The notes below the pieces were generated by a model that searched no databases, had not been told where the DNA came from, and worked only from the letters and a program-made list of their open reading frames with translations. From Paenibacillus_AQ nitricinens (GTDB lineage: Bacteria > Bacillota > Bacilli > Paenibacillales > Paenibacillaceae): 64,000 nucleotides of DNA. The stretch covers positions 372,001-436,000 of the forward strand of contig NZ_CP183948.1 in NCBI RefSeq assembly GCF_052056485.1, given 5' to 3'. Shown piece by piece: positions 44,643 through 52,328 of the stretch. The position numbers and the translations under genes were made by a program. Numbering within the stretch: position 1 is the first letter of the stretch; each line of letters opens with the position of its first letter.

Positions 44643-44680
44643 GAAAAAGGGCATGGCGATAAATCGCTGTGTCCTTTTTC
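44643..44680 (+). terminator. terminator after sinI
   Basis: GAAAAAGGGCA ... TGTCCTTTTTC outer stem with inner GGCGAT/ATCGCT pairing. Confidence 0.8.
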
Positions 44681-44710
44681 TATAAGTTGTACACGATACA
44701 TGGTTAGAAT

Positions 44711-44760
44711 ATAAAACGCCTAGGCCATCCATGTTAGGAGGGCGAAGGCGTTTATGTTTG
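44711..44760. repeat. interspersed hairpin repeat, copy D
   Basis: AAAACGCCTAGG ... GCGAAGGCGTTTATGTTTG is related to copies A, B and C. The outer arms AAACGCC/GGCGTTT are perfect. It lies between the convergent sinI and sinR genes. Confidence 0.6.
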
Positions 44761-44802
44761 ATAGTATGAGTAGAAGAGGATCTTATTAGATCAGATGAAG
44801 GA

Positions 44803-45144
44803 TTAGTCCTTCTGATCCAGGCGCCATTTCTGGTAGTCCAGAAACTCCTTGAATTCGCGTTTGCTTATGCCTGAGGCCATAGCTTCCTGCACCAATCGGA
44901 ACCATTCCGAATCTAAAGGCGATTCCTCAGCATCATTAGGCTCTCCATAGAGCAAAGCATGGATGGATACCTGAAGCGCATCGGCGATCTTTTCGATAAA
45001 CTGGATGGAAGGATTGGATTGGATGTTTCTCTCCACATTGCTAAGATACGATTTAGCAACATCCGCTCTGTCCGCAAGCTCAGATAGGGAGAATCCCTTT
45101 TCTAGGCGGAGATGCTGGATACGTTGGCCCATATTTTGTGCCAC
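44803..45144 (-). CDS. sinR: SinR-type biofilm master repressor
   Basis: 113 residues. The N-terminal XRE helix-turn-helix (about 7-62) reads IQHLRLEKGFSLSELADRADVAKSYLSNVER-like, nearly the SinR recognition helix. The C-terminal 40 residues hold a SinI-like dimerisation unit (DSEWFRLVQEAMASGISKRE). It should repress the tapA-like/sipW/tasA operon through GTTCTTT boxes and be neutralised by SinI. GTG 45144 is preceded by GGAGGGG at longer spacing. It has its own promoter and is separated from tasA by a terminator. Confidence 0.9.
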   Translation of the reverse strand: MAQNMGQRIQHLRLEKGFSLSELADRADVAKSYLSNVERNIQSNPSIQFIEKIADALQVSIHALLYGEPNDAEESPLDSEWFRLVQEAMASGISKREFKEFLDYQKWRLDQKD

Positions 45145-45176
45145 TATGCTGACGCCCCTCCGTATTTTTTGTTATT

Positions 45177-45205
45177 AGTATAGCAAATATCGATAAATTC
45201 GACAA
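45177..45205 (-). promoter_or_regulatory. sigma-A promoter of sinR
   Basis: On the minus strand TTGTCG (45205-45200), 17-bp spacer, TATACT (45182-45177). Confidence 0.65.
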
Positions 45206-45221
45206 AGTTTATTGTAAAGAG

Positions 45222-45272
45222 AAAAGCAGCATCTACTTATCCGCTTTCCGGAATAAGAATCTGCTGCTCTTC
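45222..45272 (-). terminator. terminator after tasA
   Basis: Nested stems AGCAGC/GCTGCT and CTTATTCCG/CGGATAAG, followed on the minus strand by a T-rich run. It separates tasA from sinR. Confidence 0.75.
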
Positions 45273-45291
45273 GAATGGAAGACTTATTAGA

Positions 45292-45894
45292 TTATCTAGC
45301 GACTCCAGCGGATTGCTTAGCAAAGAAATCCCAAGTCAGTGTCAACACATCTTTTTGGAAAATGTTCTGATCTTTACCGTCATCCACAAATTTGAATTGG
45401 ACGGTGAAGCTATCAGATGTACCTGCTTTAATGCCGGATGCCTCATTACCTATGAACGGTAGCTTTTCTACGAGATCTGGTGTTAAATTTTTCAATTCAG
45501 CTAGTGTTGTTTTATAAACAACAATATCTGGGATTAAGTTGCCGCTCTTGTCCTTATTTTGTATGAATTCGACTTGGATGAATTGACCTAAATCAACACC
45601 GTTGTTGTTACCACCTACATCATTAACGTCGTACTTTGTTTTAAGAACAATAGATCCGATATCGATGTTACCATCATTATTCAATTTGAAATCTCTCTTG
45701 ATTGTGTCACCTGGTTTCAATTTATCCAGATTAACGATAACAGAAGGGTCAGAGTTCAAATCGAGTGTACCCGCTGCGAATGTAGAGGTACTTGTTGCAG
45801 TGTCACTAAAGTAAGCGAAAGTTCCTCCACCAATCAATGATAAACCCAGTGCTGCAGATGCTACGCCAAGACCCAATGTTTTTTTGATACCCAT
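45292..45894 (-). CDS. tasA: TasA/CalY-family biofilm matrix protein
   Basis: 200 residues. The signal region MGIKKTLGLGVASAALGLSL continues into the SipW-dependent cleavage context GTFAYFSDTATSTSTFAAGT typical of TasA and camelysin. The mature part has DLDNLKPGDTIKR-like and NDGNIDIGSI segments of the Peptidase_M73/TasA beta-sandwich. B. subtilis TasA forms the fibres of the biofilm matrix; this one is shorter. Strong GAGGAGG ribosome site; third gene of the tapA-like/sipW/tasA operon, 91 bases after sipW with a CTTCCG/CGGAAG hairpin between. Confidence 0.9.
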   Translation of the reverse strand: MGIKKTLGLGVASAALGLSLIGGGTFAYFSDTATSTSTFAAGTLDLNSDPSVIVNLDKLKPGDTIKRDFKLNNDGNIDIGSIVLKTKYDVNDVGGNNNGVDLGQFIQVEFIQNKDKSGNLIPDIVVYKTTLAELKNLTPDLVEKLPFIGNEASGIKAGTSDSFTVQFKFVDDGKDQNIFQKDVLTLTWDFFAKQSAGVAR

Positions 45895-45985
45895 AATTAA
45901 AATTCCTCCTCGGTTTTTGTGGTTTTTTTATAAAATTTATATATTGTAACTTCCGGTTCGTAAGCGGAAGCGGACAATCAACGGA

Positions 45986-46573
45986 TTACTGTATTTCAGT
46001 TGGGGGTGGAGAGGTGGGCAGTATAGCAGCATTTTTCTTTTCGAGTGCAGCTACAGCCTTCCATGATGAGTACAGGGCATAGAGCAGGAGCATCAAGCCT
46101 GGTACGATCATGAGCACGACACTTCCAGCTTTGGAAACTGCGAAATTCATAGCGTAACCTACGTAAGGTACGGTAACCCCGGTATACTCAGCTACAACAT
46201 TCGTTGAACTGGTAGGGTTCATATCAGGCGCATCATTGTTATCGCCTTTCGTACGATACATGGCTTCACCAGTAGCGTTGTTCATTGTTGCTTCCACAAC
46301 ACGGTGAGTAATGAGCAGGTTTTCTTCATTTCTAAAGGTGATAACATCGCCTTTTTTGAAGCGATTCATATCTCCTCCGGGTTTTAAAGCGACAATCGAT
46401 CCGGTGTGAATCCCTGGTTCCATCGAACCTGAGAGTACGGATTTGATCTGGTATCCGAAGAAGGCAGGTTCACCGCCGGAGGCCTTTGATAAAACTACAG
46501 CTACCACCAGCAGGATAAAGATGACAAGCATGATGCTCGATAATGTATTGTTGATCATTTTTTTAATCCGCAT
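45986..46573 (-). CDS. sipW: SipW-type (ER-like) signal peptidase I
   Basis: 195 residues from ATG 46573 (GTGGAGAA upstream), one base after the preceding stop, so coupled. An N-terminal membrane span is followed by the catalytic Ser in VLSGSMEPGIHTGS near residue 46 and His in LLITHRVV near 86. The Ser-His arrangement without the Lys of bacterial SPases marks the archaeal/ER type. A second C-terminal span is present. It processes the TasA and probably TapA-like precursors. Confidence 0.92.
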   Translation of the reverse strand: MRIKKMINNTLSSIMLVIFILLVVAVVLSKASGGEPAFFGYQIKSVLSGSMEPGIHTGSIVALKPGGDMNRFKKGDVITFRNEENLLITHRVVEATMNNATGEAMYRTKGDNNDAPDMNPTSSTNVVAEYTGVTVPYVGYAMNFAVSKAGSVVLMIVPGLMLLLYALYSSWKAVAALEKKNAAILPTSPPPTEIQ

Positions 46574-46574
46574 A

Positions 46575-47825
46575 TTATTCTCCACCTTTGTCTTGTTGAG
46601 GGGCCGCAGGAGCTGGTGTTGCTGCCGGTGGGGAAGAGGTTGTATCTTCCGCCTTTGGCGTCTCCTGAGGAACCTTTTGCTGTGGTACATCTTGTGGAAT
46701 CGTTGGCTCTTCACCAACTCCCGGAACGACTGGGTTAGTGGCTGGGGCTTCAGGTTGTTCTTTATTTATGTTTTCTGGAGCTGCTTCACCTGTCGGTGGA
46801 GTCACTTCCGTTTTTGTTTTCTCTTCTGCTTTCGCTTTGTCCTCGGCTTCTTGCTTTTCCTTCTTCTCCAGGGCCAAACGCTCTTCTTCTTTCTTCGCTT
46901 GTTCCAGCGCCTCTAATCGGGCTTTCTCAAGGGCTTCCAATTGTTGTTCACGGGCTTGACTGATCAATTGGAGCTGACTCTGAAGATTGCTGATTCCTGA
47001 AGTAGCGGATTCTTTAAGGTCATTCATTTCAGTGTTGAGATTCTCATAAGTGGAGGTCAGTTCGCTAGAGATATTGCCGGCCGGCTGACTAAAAGGAATC
47101 AGGAAAGGCAACGGCTGCTGAAACGCCTCATTGCGTAACTCGGGTTGTCCATATACATCACTGGTCACTACCGAAGCAAATGGAAGGCCGATGTCGTGTA
47201 TGGAGTTTAGGTACTGGATAACTCCCTTTAATGAAGCATTTAGAGATTCAGAGATTACCCCACTTTGATTTAGGCTGCTTTGCAGCTCTCTGAAGAATGG
47301 TTCATCCTTGATTTCTAGACAGTTTGAATCTAGAGAGGTCATATATCCTCCAATCTGGAATAGGACGGCTGCTGCTGCGTTCAGCTCACCATTGATTTCG
47401 TTCCAAATTTGGCTGTTGGTGGCCAGTTGCTCATTCACGCCATTGATTTGAGATTGAAGTGCGGAGATTTGTGTGGAAATCTCTTGCGCTGCGACATCAA
47501 GCTCATCCAGCGTCATGCCTTCTATTCCCGAAACGTCTGAGAGACTGCCTGAAGGGGTATAGCTTTGCAGAGATCCTTTTAAAGCAGTAGCTCTTTCGAT
47601 ATGATCTTTGAGTTCTGTTAGAAGCCCCTTGATCGAGTTTGGAAATACTTCGCAAAAGCTAATGGTGCTAGTGGTTTGCGCAGTAGCTCCAAAACCACCA
47701 TAGGTACTACCCACTTGCTGCGAGGTAGTCAGAAACAAGACGGAGACAGCCATTCCTGATTGCAGAACACGTAATCCGATTTGCTTCTTTCGTTTAGGCC
47801 TTCTTTTTGCTGATCTGGGTCTCAG
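46575..47825 (-). CDS. TapA-position matrix protein with coiled coil and Pro-rich tail
   Basis: About 416 residues if started at CTG 47825, which lies seven bases after GGGGAGG; TTG 47939 and ATG 47912 are open but have no ribosome site and would put operator boxes in the coding region. A basic N-region (RPRSAKRRPKRKKQ) precedes a hydrophobic stretch (SGMAVSVLFLTTS), so it is exported, probably by SipW. Long coiled coils follow, then Lys/Glu-rich helix, then a Pro/Thr/Glu tail. Sequence is unlike B. subtilis TapA, but position in the operon is the same. Confidence 0.65.
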   Translation of the reverse strand: MRPRSAKRRPKRKKQIGLRVLQSGMAVSVLFLTTSQQVGSTYGGFGATAQTTSTISFCEVFPNSIKGLLTELKDHIERATALKGSLQSYTPSGSLSDVSGIEGMTLDELDVAAQEISTQISALQSQINGVNEQLATNSQIWNEINGELNAAAAVLFQIGGYMTSLDSNCLEIKDEPFFRELQSSLNQSGVISESLNASLKGVIQYLNSIHDIGLPFASVVTSDVYGQPELRNEAFQQPLPFLIPFSQPAGNISSELTSTYENLNTEMNDLKESATSGISNLQSQLQLISQAREQQLEALEKARLEALEQAKKEEERLALEKKEKQEAEDKAKAEEKTKTEVTPPTGEAAPENINKEQPEAPATNPVVPGVGEEPTIPQDVPQQKVPQETPKAEDTTSSPPAATPAPAAPQQDKGGE

Positions 47826-47873
47826 AGGAATACCTCCCCTCAATGTCTTGAGTTTCTTTGGTTCGTTATTATT

Positions 47874-48037
47874 GTTCTTTATTAAGAACAACTTCTGTAA
47901 TGAATAATACATGGAATAATTTGAAAAGAAAACTGTCAATAAGTCTCATTTGTGCTCTATAAAGAACGATAATGTTAATTTATCTCTATTTATCTCGGTT
48001 TATCGCTTGATATCTATTTTTATTCGCAATAAAGAAC
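47874..48037. promoter_or_regulatory. SinR operator boxes before the tapA-like operon
   Basis: GTTCTTT (47874-47880) with inverted partner AAGAAC (47884-47889), and AAAGAAC at 47961-47967 and 48031-48037 (each followed by GATA). They match the B. subtilis SinR box GTTCTYT on both strands. TTGACA (minus strand, 47939-47934) among them is a possible -35. Confidence 0.7.
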
Positions 48038-48052
48038 GATATAAGAGGCGAC

Positions 48053-48098
48053 TGTATTAAAAATAGCCTAATCGCGCGTGAAGCACGATTAGGCTATT
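48053..48098 (-). terminator. terminator of the aldo/keto reductase gene
   Basis: AATAGCCTAATCG / CGATTAGGCTATT 13-bp stem with T-run on the minus strand. Confidence 0.9.
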
Positions 48099-48131
48099 AA
48101 GAATTCTTGCGAGTTTTAATTGTGGGTTCAG

Positions 48132-49109
48132 TTAGGGAAGACGAGTACCACGTGAACTAACATATAGGTCATACCATTCTTTTCGAGTAAGCTCCAGCTT
48201 GTCCGCATCGGCGCAGGCAGCGATGCGCTGCGGATTCACAGTCCCAATCACAGGCTGAATAGCTGCCGGATGTGTCATTAGCCAGGATAGCACTATGGCT
48301 TCGGGTGTTGTTCCTTTTTTATCTGCAATTTGTTTAACCATGGCGGCTGTCTGGACGATATTCTCTGGCTGATCCTCTAATGAACGTCCGCTAAATATGC
48401 CTTGTGCGAGTGGGCCCCAAGCTTGAAGCTGAATGTTCTCCATTCGGCAATGTTCAAGGGTTCCTTCGGGAAAGGTAATATCCTTCCAAGGCTCACGGTT
48501 TACACTGATTCCAGCATCGACCCAGCTGAGCTTGGCTAGGCTCATGTGTAGCTGGTTTACGATAAAAGGTTCATCGCAATAGGCTTGCAGCATTTTGATC
48601 TGCGCTGCACTCATATTGGAGACGCCGAAATGACGAACCTTACCAGCTGTCTTCAATTGATGTAATGCGGAGGCCACTTCCTCCGGATCCATTAAAGGAT
48701 CAGGTCGATGCAGCAGCAGAATATCAATATATTCCGTTCCTAGTCGTGATAATATTCCATCCACACTGCTTAGAATATGCTGGCTTGAGAAATCAAAGAC
48801 ATTAGAACTGTCTCCAGGCTCCATTAGCTTAATACCGCATTTTGATTGGATAATGATTTCTTCGCGGAGTCCTGGGCGTTCTTTAAAGATCTGACCGAAT
48901 ACCTTCTCGGCTTTACCACGGGTATAAATATCTGCGTGATCAAACATATTGATACCAATAGATCGTGCAGCGTCGACGGCTGCATGTCCTTGCTTAACAT
49001 TCTCGGTGGTGATCGGTTCATGATCCCAGCCCCCACCAAATCCCATACAACCTAGAGCAATACGGCTGGCTGGTATACCGCGCTTGTTTAAAGGCAGCGT
49101 TCTCAACAA
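48132..49109 (-). CDS. aldo/keto reductase
   Basis: 325 residues. It shows the AKR barrel landmarks LGCMGFGGGWDHE near residue 20, the catalytic Tyr in FDHADIYTRGKAE near 62, Lys in IQSKCGIKL near 90, and LLLHRPDPLMD with the active-site His. NADPH-binding residues lie in the C-terminal part (GTVNPQRIAACADA). It resembles the YdhF/oxidoreductase subgroup, which reduces carbonyl compounds of unspecified kind. TTG 49109 has AGGAGG seven bases upstream. It stands alone with its own terminator. Confidence 0.9.
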   Translation of the reverse strand: MLRTLPLNKRGIPASRIALGCMGFGGGWDHEPITTENVKQGHAAVDAARSIGINMFDHADIYTRGKAEKVFGQIFKERPGLREEIIIQSKCGIKLMEPGDSSNVFDFSSQHILSSVDGILSRLGTEYIDILLLHRPDPLMDPEEVASALHQLKTAGKVRHFGVSNMSAAQIKMLQAYCDEPFIVNQLHMSLAKLSWVDAGISVNREPWKDITFPEGTLEHCRMENIQLQAWGPLAQGIFSGRSLEDQPENIVQTAAMVKQIADKKGTTPEAIVLSWLMTHPAAIQPVIGTVNPQRIAACADADKLELTRKEWYDLYVSSRGTRLP

Positions 49110-49200
49110 TGTGATTCCTCCTAGGGAAATATGATTGCGTACACGTACATATTGTACACGCTTAGATTCTAGTATGGTATTTATTGTCTCTGGAAAAGTA

Positions 49201-49233
49201 AAAAAAGAGTAGAGGCCCTAAGGACTCTACTCT
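49201..49233 (-). terminator. terminator overlapping the padR stop
   Basis: AGAGTAGAG / CTCTACTCT stem with T7 on the minus strand; the stem starts inside the last codons of padR. Confidence 0.85.
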
Positions 49234-49790
49234 GTATTAAGTGGTGTTCCAATGTCATTCAACTTGCGTGCTACAACATCATCATAGAGACGTTGCAGCC
49301 ATTTTAGTTCAATAAGGGTGTGTTCATAGGTGCCGTACATGAGATGAAGGGCGGAACGAGGAACAATAGGAATATGTTCTTCATATACCTGATAAGCCAG
49401 ATTCACCTGATGTTCGGTTTCCCGAATACGTTCTTCGAGCAGCTTCTCCACCTTGTTTTGATCAACATGACGGGACATGGCTAGAGCCATATACATCGGA
49501 TGATAGAAGGGCTCGTTCTTTTTAATTTGCTGTAGAATTAACTGCTCGAATAAATTTTTACCTTGCTCAGTAATACCGTAAATGGTTTTGTCTGGGCGAT
49601 CACTGCTGCTAATCACTTCTAAAGCTTCGATATAACCATCTTGTGCAAGTTTATCGACAGCGTAGTAGAGAGACCCAAGCTGGAGCTTTGTAATCCGGTC
49701 CATGGAGCGCTCTTTCATGACTAGTGTAATTTCATAGGGATGCATATTTCGTTCAAGCAATAGTCCGAGAATAGCCAATTTCATCGACAT
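49227..49790 (-). CDS. PadR-family transcriptional regulator
   Basis: 187 residues. The N-terminal winged helix reads LAILGLLLERNMHPYEITLVM, then LQLGSLYYAVDKLAQDGYIE, the PadR signature. The C-terminal helical Vir_act_alpha_C-like region mediates dimers. It begins four bases after the stop of the efflux gene, so it likely controls that operon in response to a drug or phenolic. Ribosome site AAAGGTAA. Confidence 0.92.
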   Translation of the reverse strand: MSMKLAILGLLLERNMHPYEITLVMKERSMDRITKLQLGSLYYAVDKLAQDGYIEALEVISSSDRPDKTIYGITEQGKNLFEQLILQQIKKNEPFYHPMYMALAMSRHVDQNKVEKLLEERIRETEHQVNLAYQVYEEHIPIVPRSALHLMYGTYEHTLIELKWLQRLYDDVVARKLNDIGTPLNTE

Positions 49791-49794
49791 ATAA

Positions 49795-51315
49795 TTACCT
49801 TTTACCCTCGGACGCCTGAGCAGTTTTACTCGGGATGGTGAGGCGGTCTTTCGGCATCAGCAGCACAAAGACTAAACCAAGGACGGCAGGAATCATGGCC
49901 CACATAAAGGTATGTGCGATTGAAGAGGACAGTGCACTAGATATTTTCTCCAAAATTTCAGGTGGAATCTTGGCTCTTGCTTCAGGTGTCAGGGCTGCCC
50001 GTGGATCGCCGAAGGCTGCTGACTGCTCACTTCCGCCAAAAGCTTCGCTAATGCTGCTAGTGAAGTTGTTACGCTGAATAATACCGAAGATCGTAATCCC
50101 CAGCGTCATCCCAAGCGAGCGCATAAAGGTACTTGTTGAAGTTGCCGAACCGCGTTGGCGCATATCGAAATTATGGATAGCCGCCATGCTTAGCACGGAG
50201 AAGGAGAAGCCCACGCCGAATCCAGTTAAGGCCATGAATACATTAAGCATGAGACGGGAGGTATCTGGTGATAAAGTGCTTAGACTGTAGACACCTGCTA
50301 CAAAACAGACAGCGGATAGGATCATAATGTTGCGGAAGCTGGTTTTGGTTGTAAGTAGCCCACCGGTCTGACTGCCCACGACCGTACCGATCATCATCGG
50401 CATGAGGATCAGTCCAGAGTTCGTAGCGGAGCCGCCAAATACGCCCTGTACAAAGATAGGAATGTAGATGGTGGCTACGATAAAGGCAGAGCCATAGAAC
50501 AAGGCTGTCACACTGCTTGTTGCAAACAACCGTTTACTGAACATCGCGAACGAGATAACAGGTTCAGCCGCCACTCTCTCAATGAGGATGAATGCCAGCA
50601 AGAGTACAGCGAAGCCGGCGAATAAGCCGAGAATGACACTGGAATCCCAAGCGTATTGATTGCCTCCCAGTTCTAGCGCAAACATTAGGCAGATAATGGC
50701 GCCGACGAGAGTGAAGGCTCCGCCCCAGTCGATGCGCTGTTTAGCGTGAGAGATCGATTCTTTGTACGAAGTTGCGATCAGAAACAGTGCAATAACTCCG
50801 AGCGGCAGGTTAATGTAGAATACCCATTGCCAGCCTACATAGTCGGTAATATATGCACCTAATAATGGTCCGAGTACACTGGAGATTCCGAAGACGGCAC
50901 CGAATAGGCCAGTCAGCTTTCCTCTTTTTTCAGGCGGGTAAATGTCGAAAACGATAGTGAAGGCGATAGGCATTAGTGCACCGCCGCCGATCCCTTGAAT
51001 AGCCCGGTAAATACTGAGTTGTGTAATACTGGTTGCAGTACCGCACAGTGCTGAGCCAATCAGGAATACAATCAGTCCGAACATGAAGAAACGTTTACGT
51101 CCATACATATCCGAGAGCTTGCCGAAGATTGGGGTCCCAGCCATTACCATGACCATATAGGCCGAAGTGACCCATACGATTTTGTCCAGACCGCCAAGGT
51201 CGGAAACAATGGTTCCCATAGCTGAAGCTACAATGGTATTGTCCATCGCGGACATCAGAATACCGAGCAGCAGGCCGATAACTACGAGTTTAAGATTACT
51301 TTCTTTAGTATGCAT
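49795..51315 (-). CDS. DHA2-family (EmrB/QacA-type) multidrug efflux transporter
   Basis: 506 residues and 14 membrane spans. It carries MDNTIVASAMGTIVSDLGG near residue 21 (DHA2 motif D1), GKLSDMYGRKRFF (motif A), RAIQGIGGGALMPIAFTIV (motif B), and FGISSVLGPLLGAYITDYVG-like motif C, marking a proton-drug antiporter. The start is ATG 51315, about ten bases after AAAGGAG. The gene pairs with padR downstream. The drug is not known. Confidence 0.93.
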   Translation of the reverse strand: MHTKESNLKLVVIGLLLGILMSAMDNTIVASAMGTIVSDLGGLDKIVWVTSAYMVMVMAGTPIFGKLSDMYGRKRFFMFGLIVFLIGSALCGTATSITQLSIYRAIQGIGGGALMPIAFTIVFDIYPPEKRGKLTGLFGAVFGISSVLGPLLGAYITDYVGWQWVFYINLPLGVIALFLIATSYKESISHAKQRIDWGGAFTLVGAIICLMFALELGGNQYAWDSSVILGLFAGFAVLLLAFILIERVAAEPVISFAMFSKRLFATSSVTALFYGSAFIVATIYIPIFVQGVFGGSATNSGLILMPMMIGTVVGSQTGGLLTTKTSFRNIMILSAVCFVAGVYSLSTLSPDTSRLMLNVFMALTGFGVGFSFSVLSMAAIHNFDMRQRGSATSTSTFMRSLGMTLGITIFGIIQRNNFTSSISEAFGGSEQSAAFGDPRAALTPEARAKIPPEILEKISSALSSSIAHTFMWAMIPAVLGLVFVLLMPKDRLTIPSKTAQASEGKR

Positions 51316-51422
51316 GCTTCGCAGGCTCCTTTTTCTAATAGTGATAAATCCGTTCAAAAAATGTTCATAGGTTAGAAGCAAAATTTATTATATTCAAATT
51401 TGAATAGGGTAGCAATAGTTTT

Positions 51423-51520
51423 TTTAAAATATAAGAAGTATAAGTTTCACACCATACTATATGTCTTATATTTCTGCTTAAACGCTAACCGTCCTTATAT
51501 ACCGAAGGCGTTTATGCTTG
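51423..51520. repeat. interspersed hairpin repeat, copy B
   Basis: Aligns over nearly its full length with copy A (10984-11087), including the CATACTATAT-CTTATATTTCT stretch, CGTCCTTATA and the tail CGAAGGCGTTTATGCTTG. It fills the space between the efflux gene and csoR. Confidence 0.75.
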
Positions 51521-51560
51521 AAAAAATGGGATTTAGGGGATAGGAAATAAAGAACATCTC

Positions 51561-51589
51561 TTGACATACCCTACGGGGGTATATTATAT
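51561..51589 (+). promoter_or_regulatory. csoR promoter with CsoR operator
   Basis: TTGACA (51561-51566), 17-bp spacer and TTATAT. Inside lies ATACCC-TACGG-GGGTAT (51566-51582), which fits the GC-rich CsoR box TACCC...GGGTA. Confidence 0.75.
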
Positions 51590-51612
51590 TATTGGCAAGG
51601 AGGCTGATCCTT

Positions 51613-51960
51613 ATGTTTACTAGTAAGCAAGAACAAACTGAGAAATCCTGTGAAGCTGACTGTCATTCTTCAGTATCTGGAGAACGAATGAGTCATCATT
51701 CGACAGATTTCAAAAATGGTTTGAATACTCGCCTCAACCGGATTGAAGGCCAGATCCGCGGGATAAAGGGTATGATAGAGCGGGATACTTATTGTGACGA
51801 TGTGCTCAATCAGCTCGCAGCGGTTCAAGCGGCACTAAACGGTGTTGGTAAGATGCTGCTGGAAGGGCATATGAAGAGTTGTATTGTTGAACGAATCGAA
51901 GCCGGTGAACATGAGGTTATCGATGAGCTGCTAATCACGGTTAACAAATTAATGAAATAA
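51613..51960 (+). CDS. csoR: copper-sensing repressor CsoR
   Basis: 115 residues from ATG 51613, nine bases after AAGGAGG; a TTG 21 bases upstream is open but redundant. The DUF156/CsoR helical bundle carries RLNRIEGQIRGIKGMIERD. Copper ligands follow the CsoR pattern: Cys in DTYCDDV, His in LEGHMKS and Cys in KSCIV. Cu(I) binding releases it from the boxes before itself and copA. First gene of csoR-copZ-copA. Confidence 0.93.
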   Translation: MFTSKQEQTEKSCEADCHSSVSGERMSHHSTDFKNGLNTRLNRIEGQIRGIKGMIERDTYCDDVLNQLAAVQAALNGVGKMLLEGHMKSCIVERIEAGEHEVIDELLITVNKLMK

Positions 51961-52013
51961 TAAGCTAATGCTTCTTAAGCATAGCTTCATAACATTTACT
52001 GGAGGTAATAATA

Positions 52014-52214
52014 ATGTCGAACGCTACATTAAATGTCGAAGGAATGTCTTGTGGTCACTGTGTCAACTCTGTAGAGAAGGCTGTAGGTAATCTTGGAGCT
52101 ACTGCTAAAGTTGATCTTGCAGCTAAAAAAGTTTCCGTTGAGTATGATGAGAACAAGGTGAGCCTTGGAGCTATTAAAGAAGCTATTGAAGAGCAAGGGT
52201 ATGATGTAGTTTAA
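52014..52214 (+). CDS. copZ: copper chaperone CopZ
   Basis: 66 residues, a single HMA domain with metal site MSCGHC at residues 11-16 and the typical closing EAIEEQGYDV. It carries Cu(I) to the exporter CopA. AGGAGG-type ribosome site; lies 53 bases after csoR in the same operon. Confidence 0.95.
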   Translation: MSNATLNVEGMSCGHCVNSVEKAVGNLGATAKVDLAAKKVSVEYDENKVSLGAIKEAIEEQGYDVV

Positions 52215-52293
52215 TTTGAAGCACAGTAATAAGGCTTGGAGCTGTTATGGGGATGCCATAAGCTCCAATGCCTTTTCTTTTTATAGAAATTAT

Positions 52294-52312
52294 CATACTC
52301 TATAGGGGTATG
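52294..52312 (+). promoter_or_regulatory. second CsoR operator before copA
   Basis: CATAC-TCTATAGGG-GTATG, a dyad of the same ATAC...GTAT type as the csoR box, 17 bases before the copA ATG. It could give copA separate copper control. Confidence 0.6.
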
Positions 52313-52328
52313 AGGAGGCTTTGGAATC

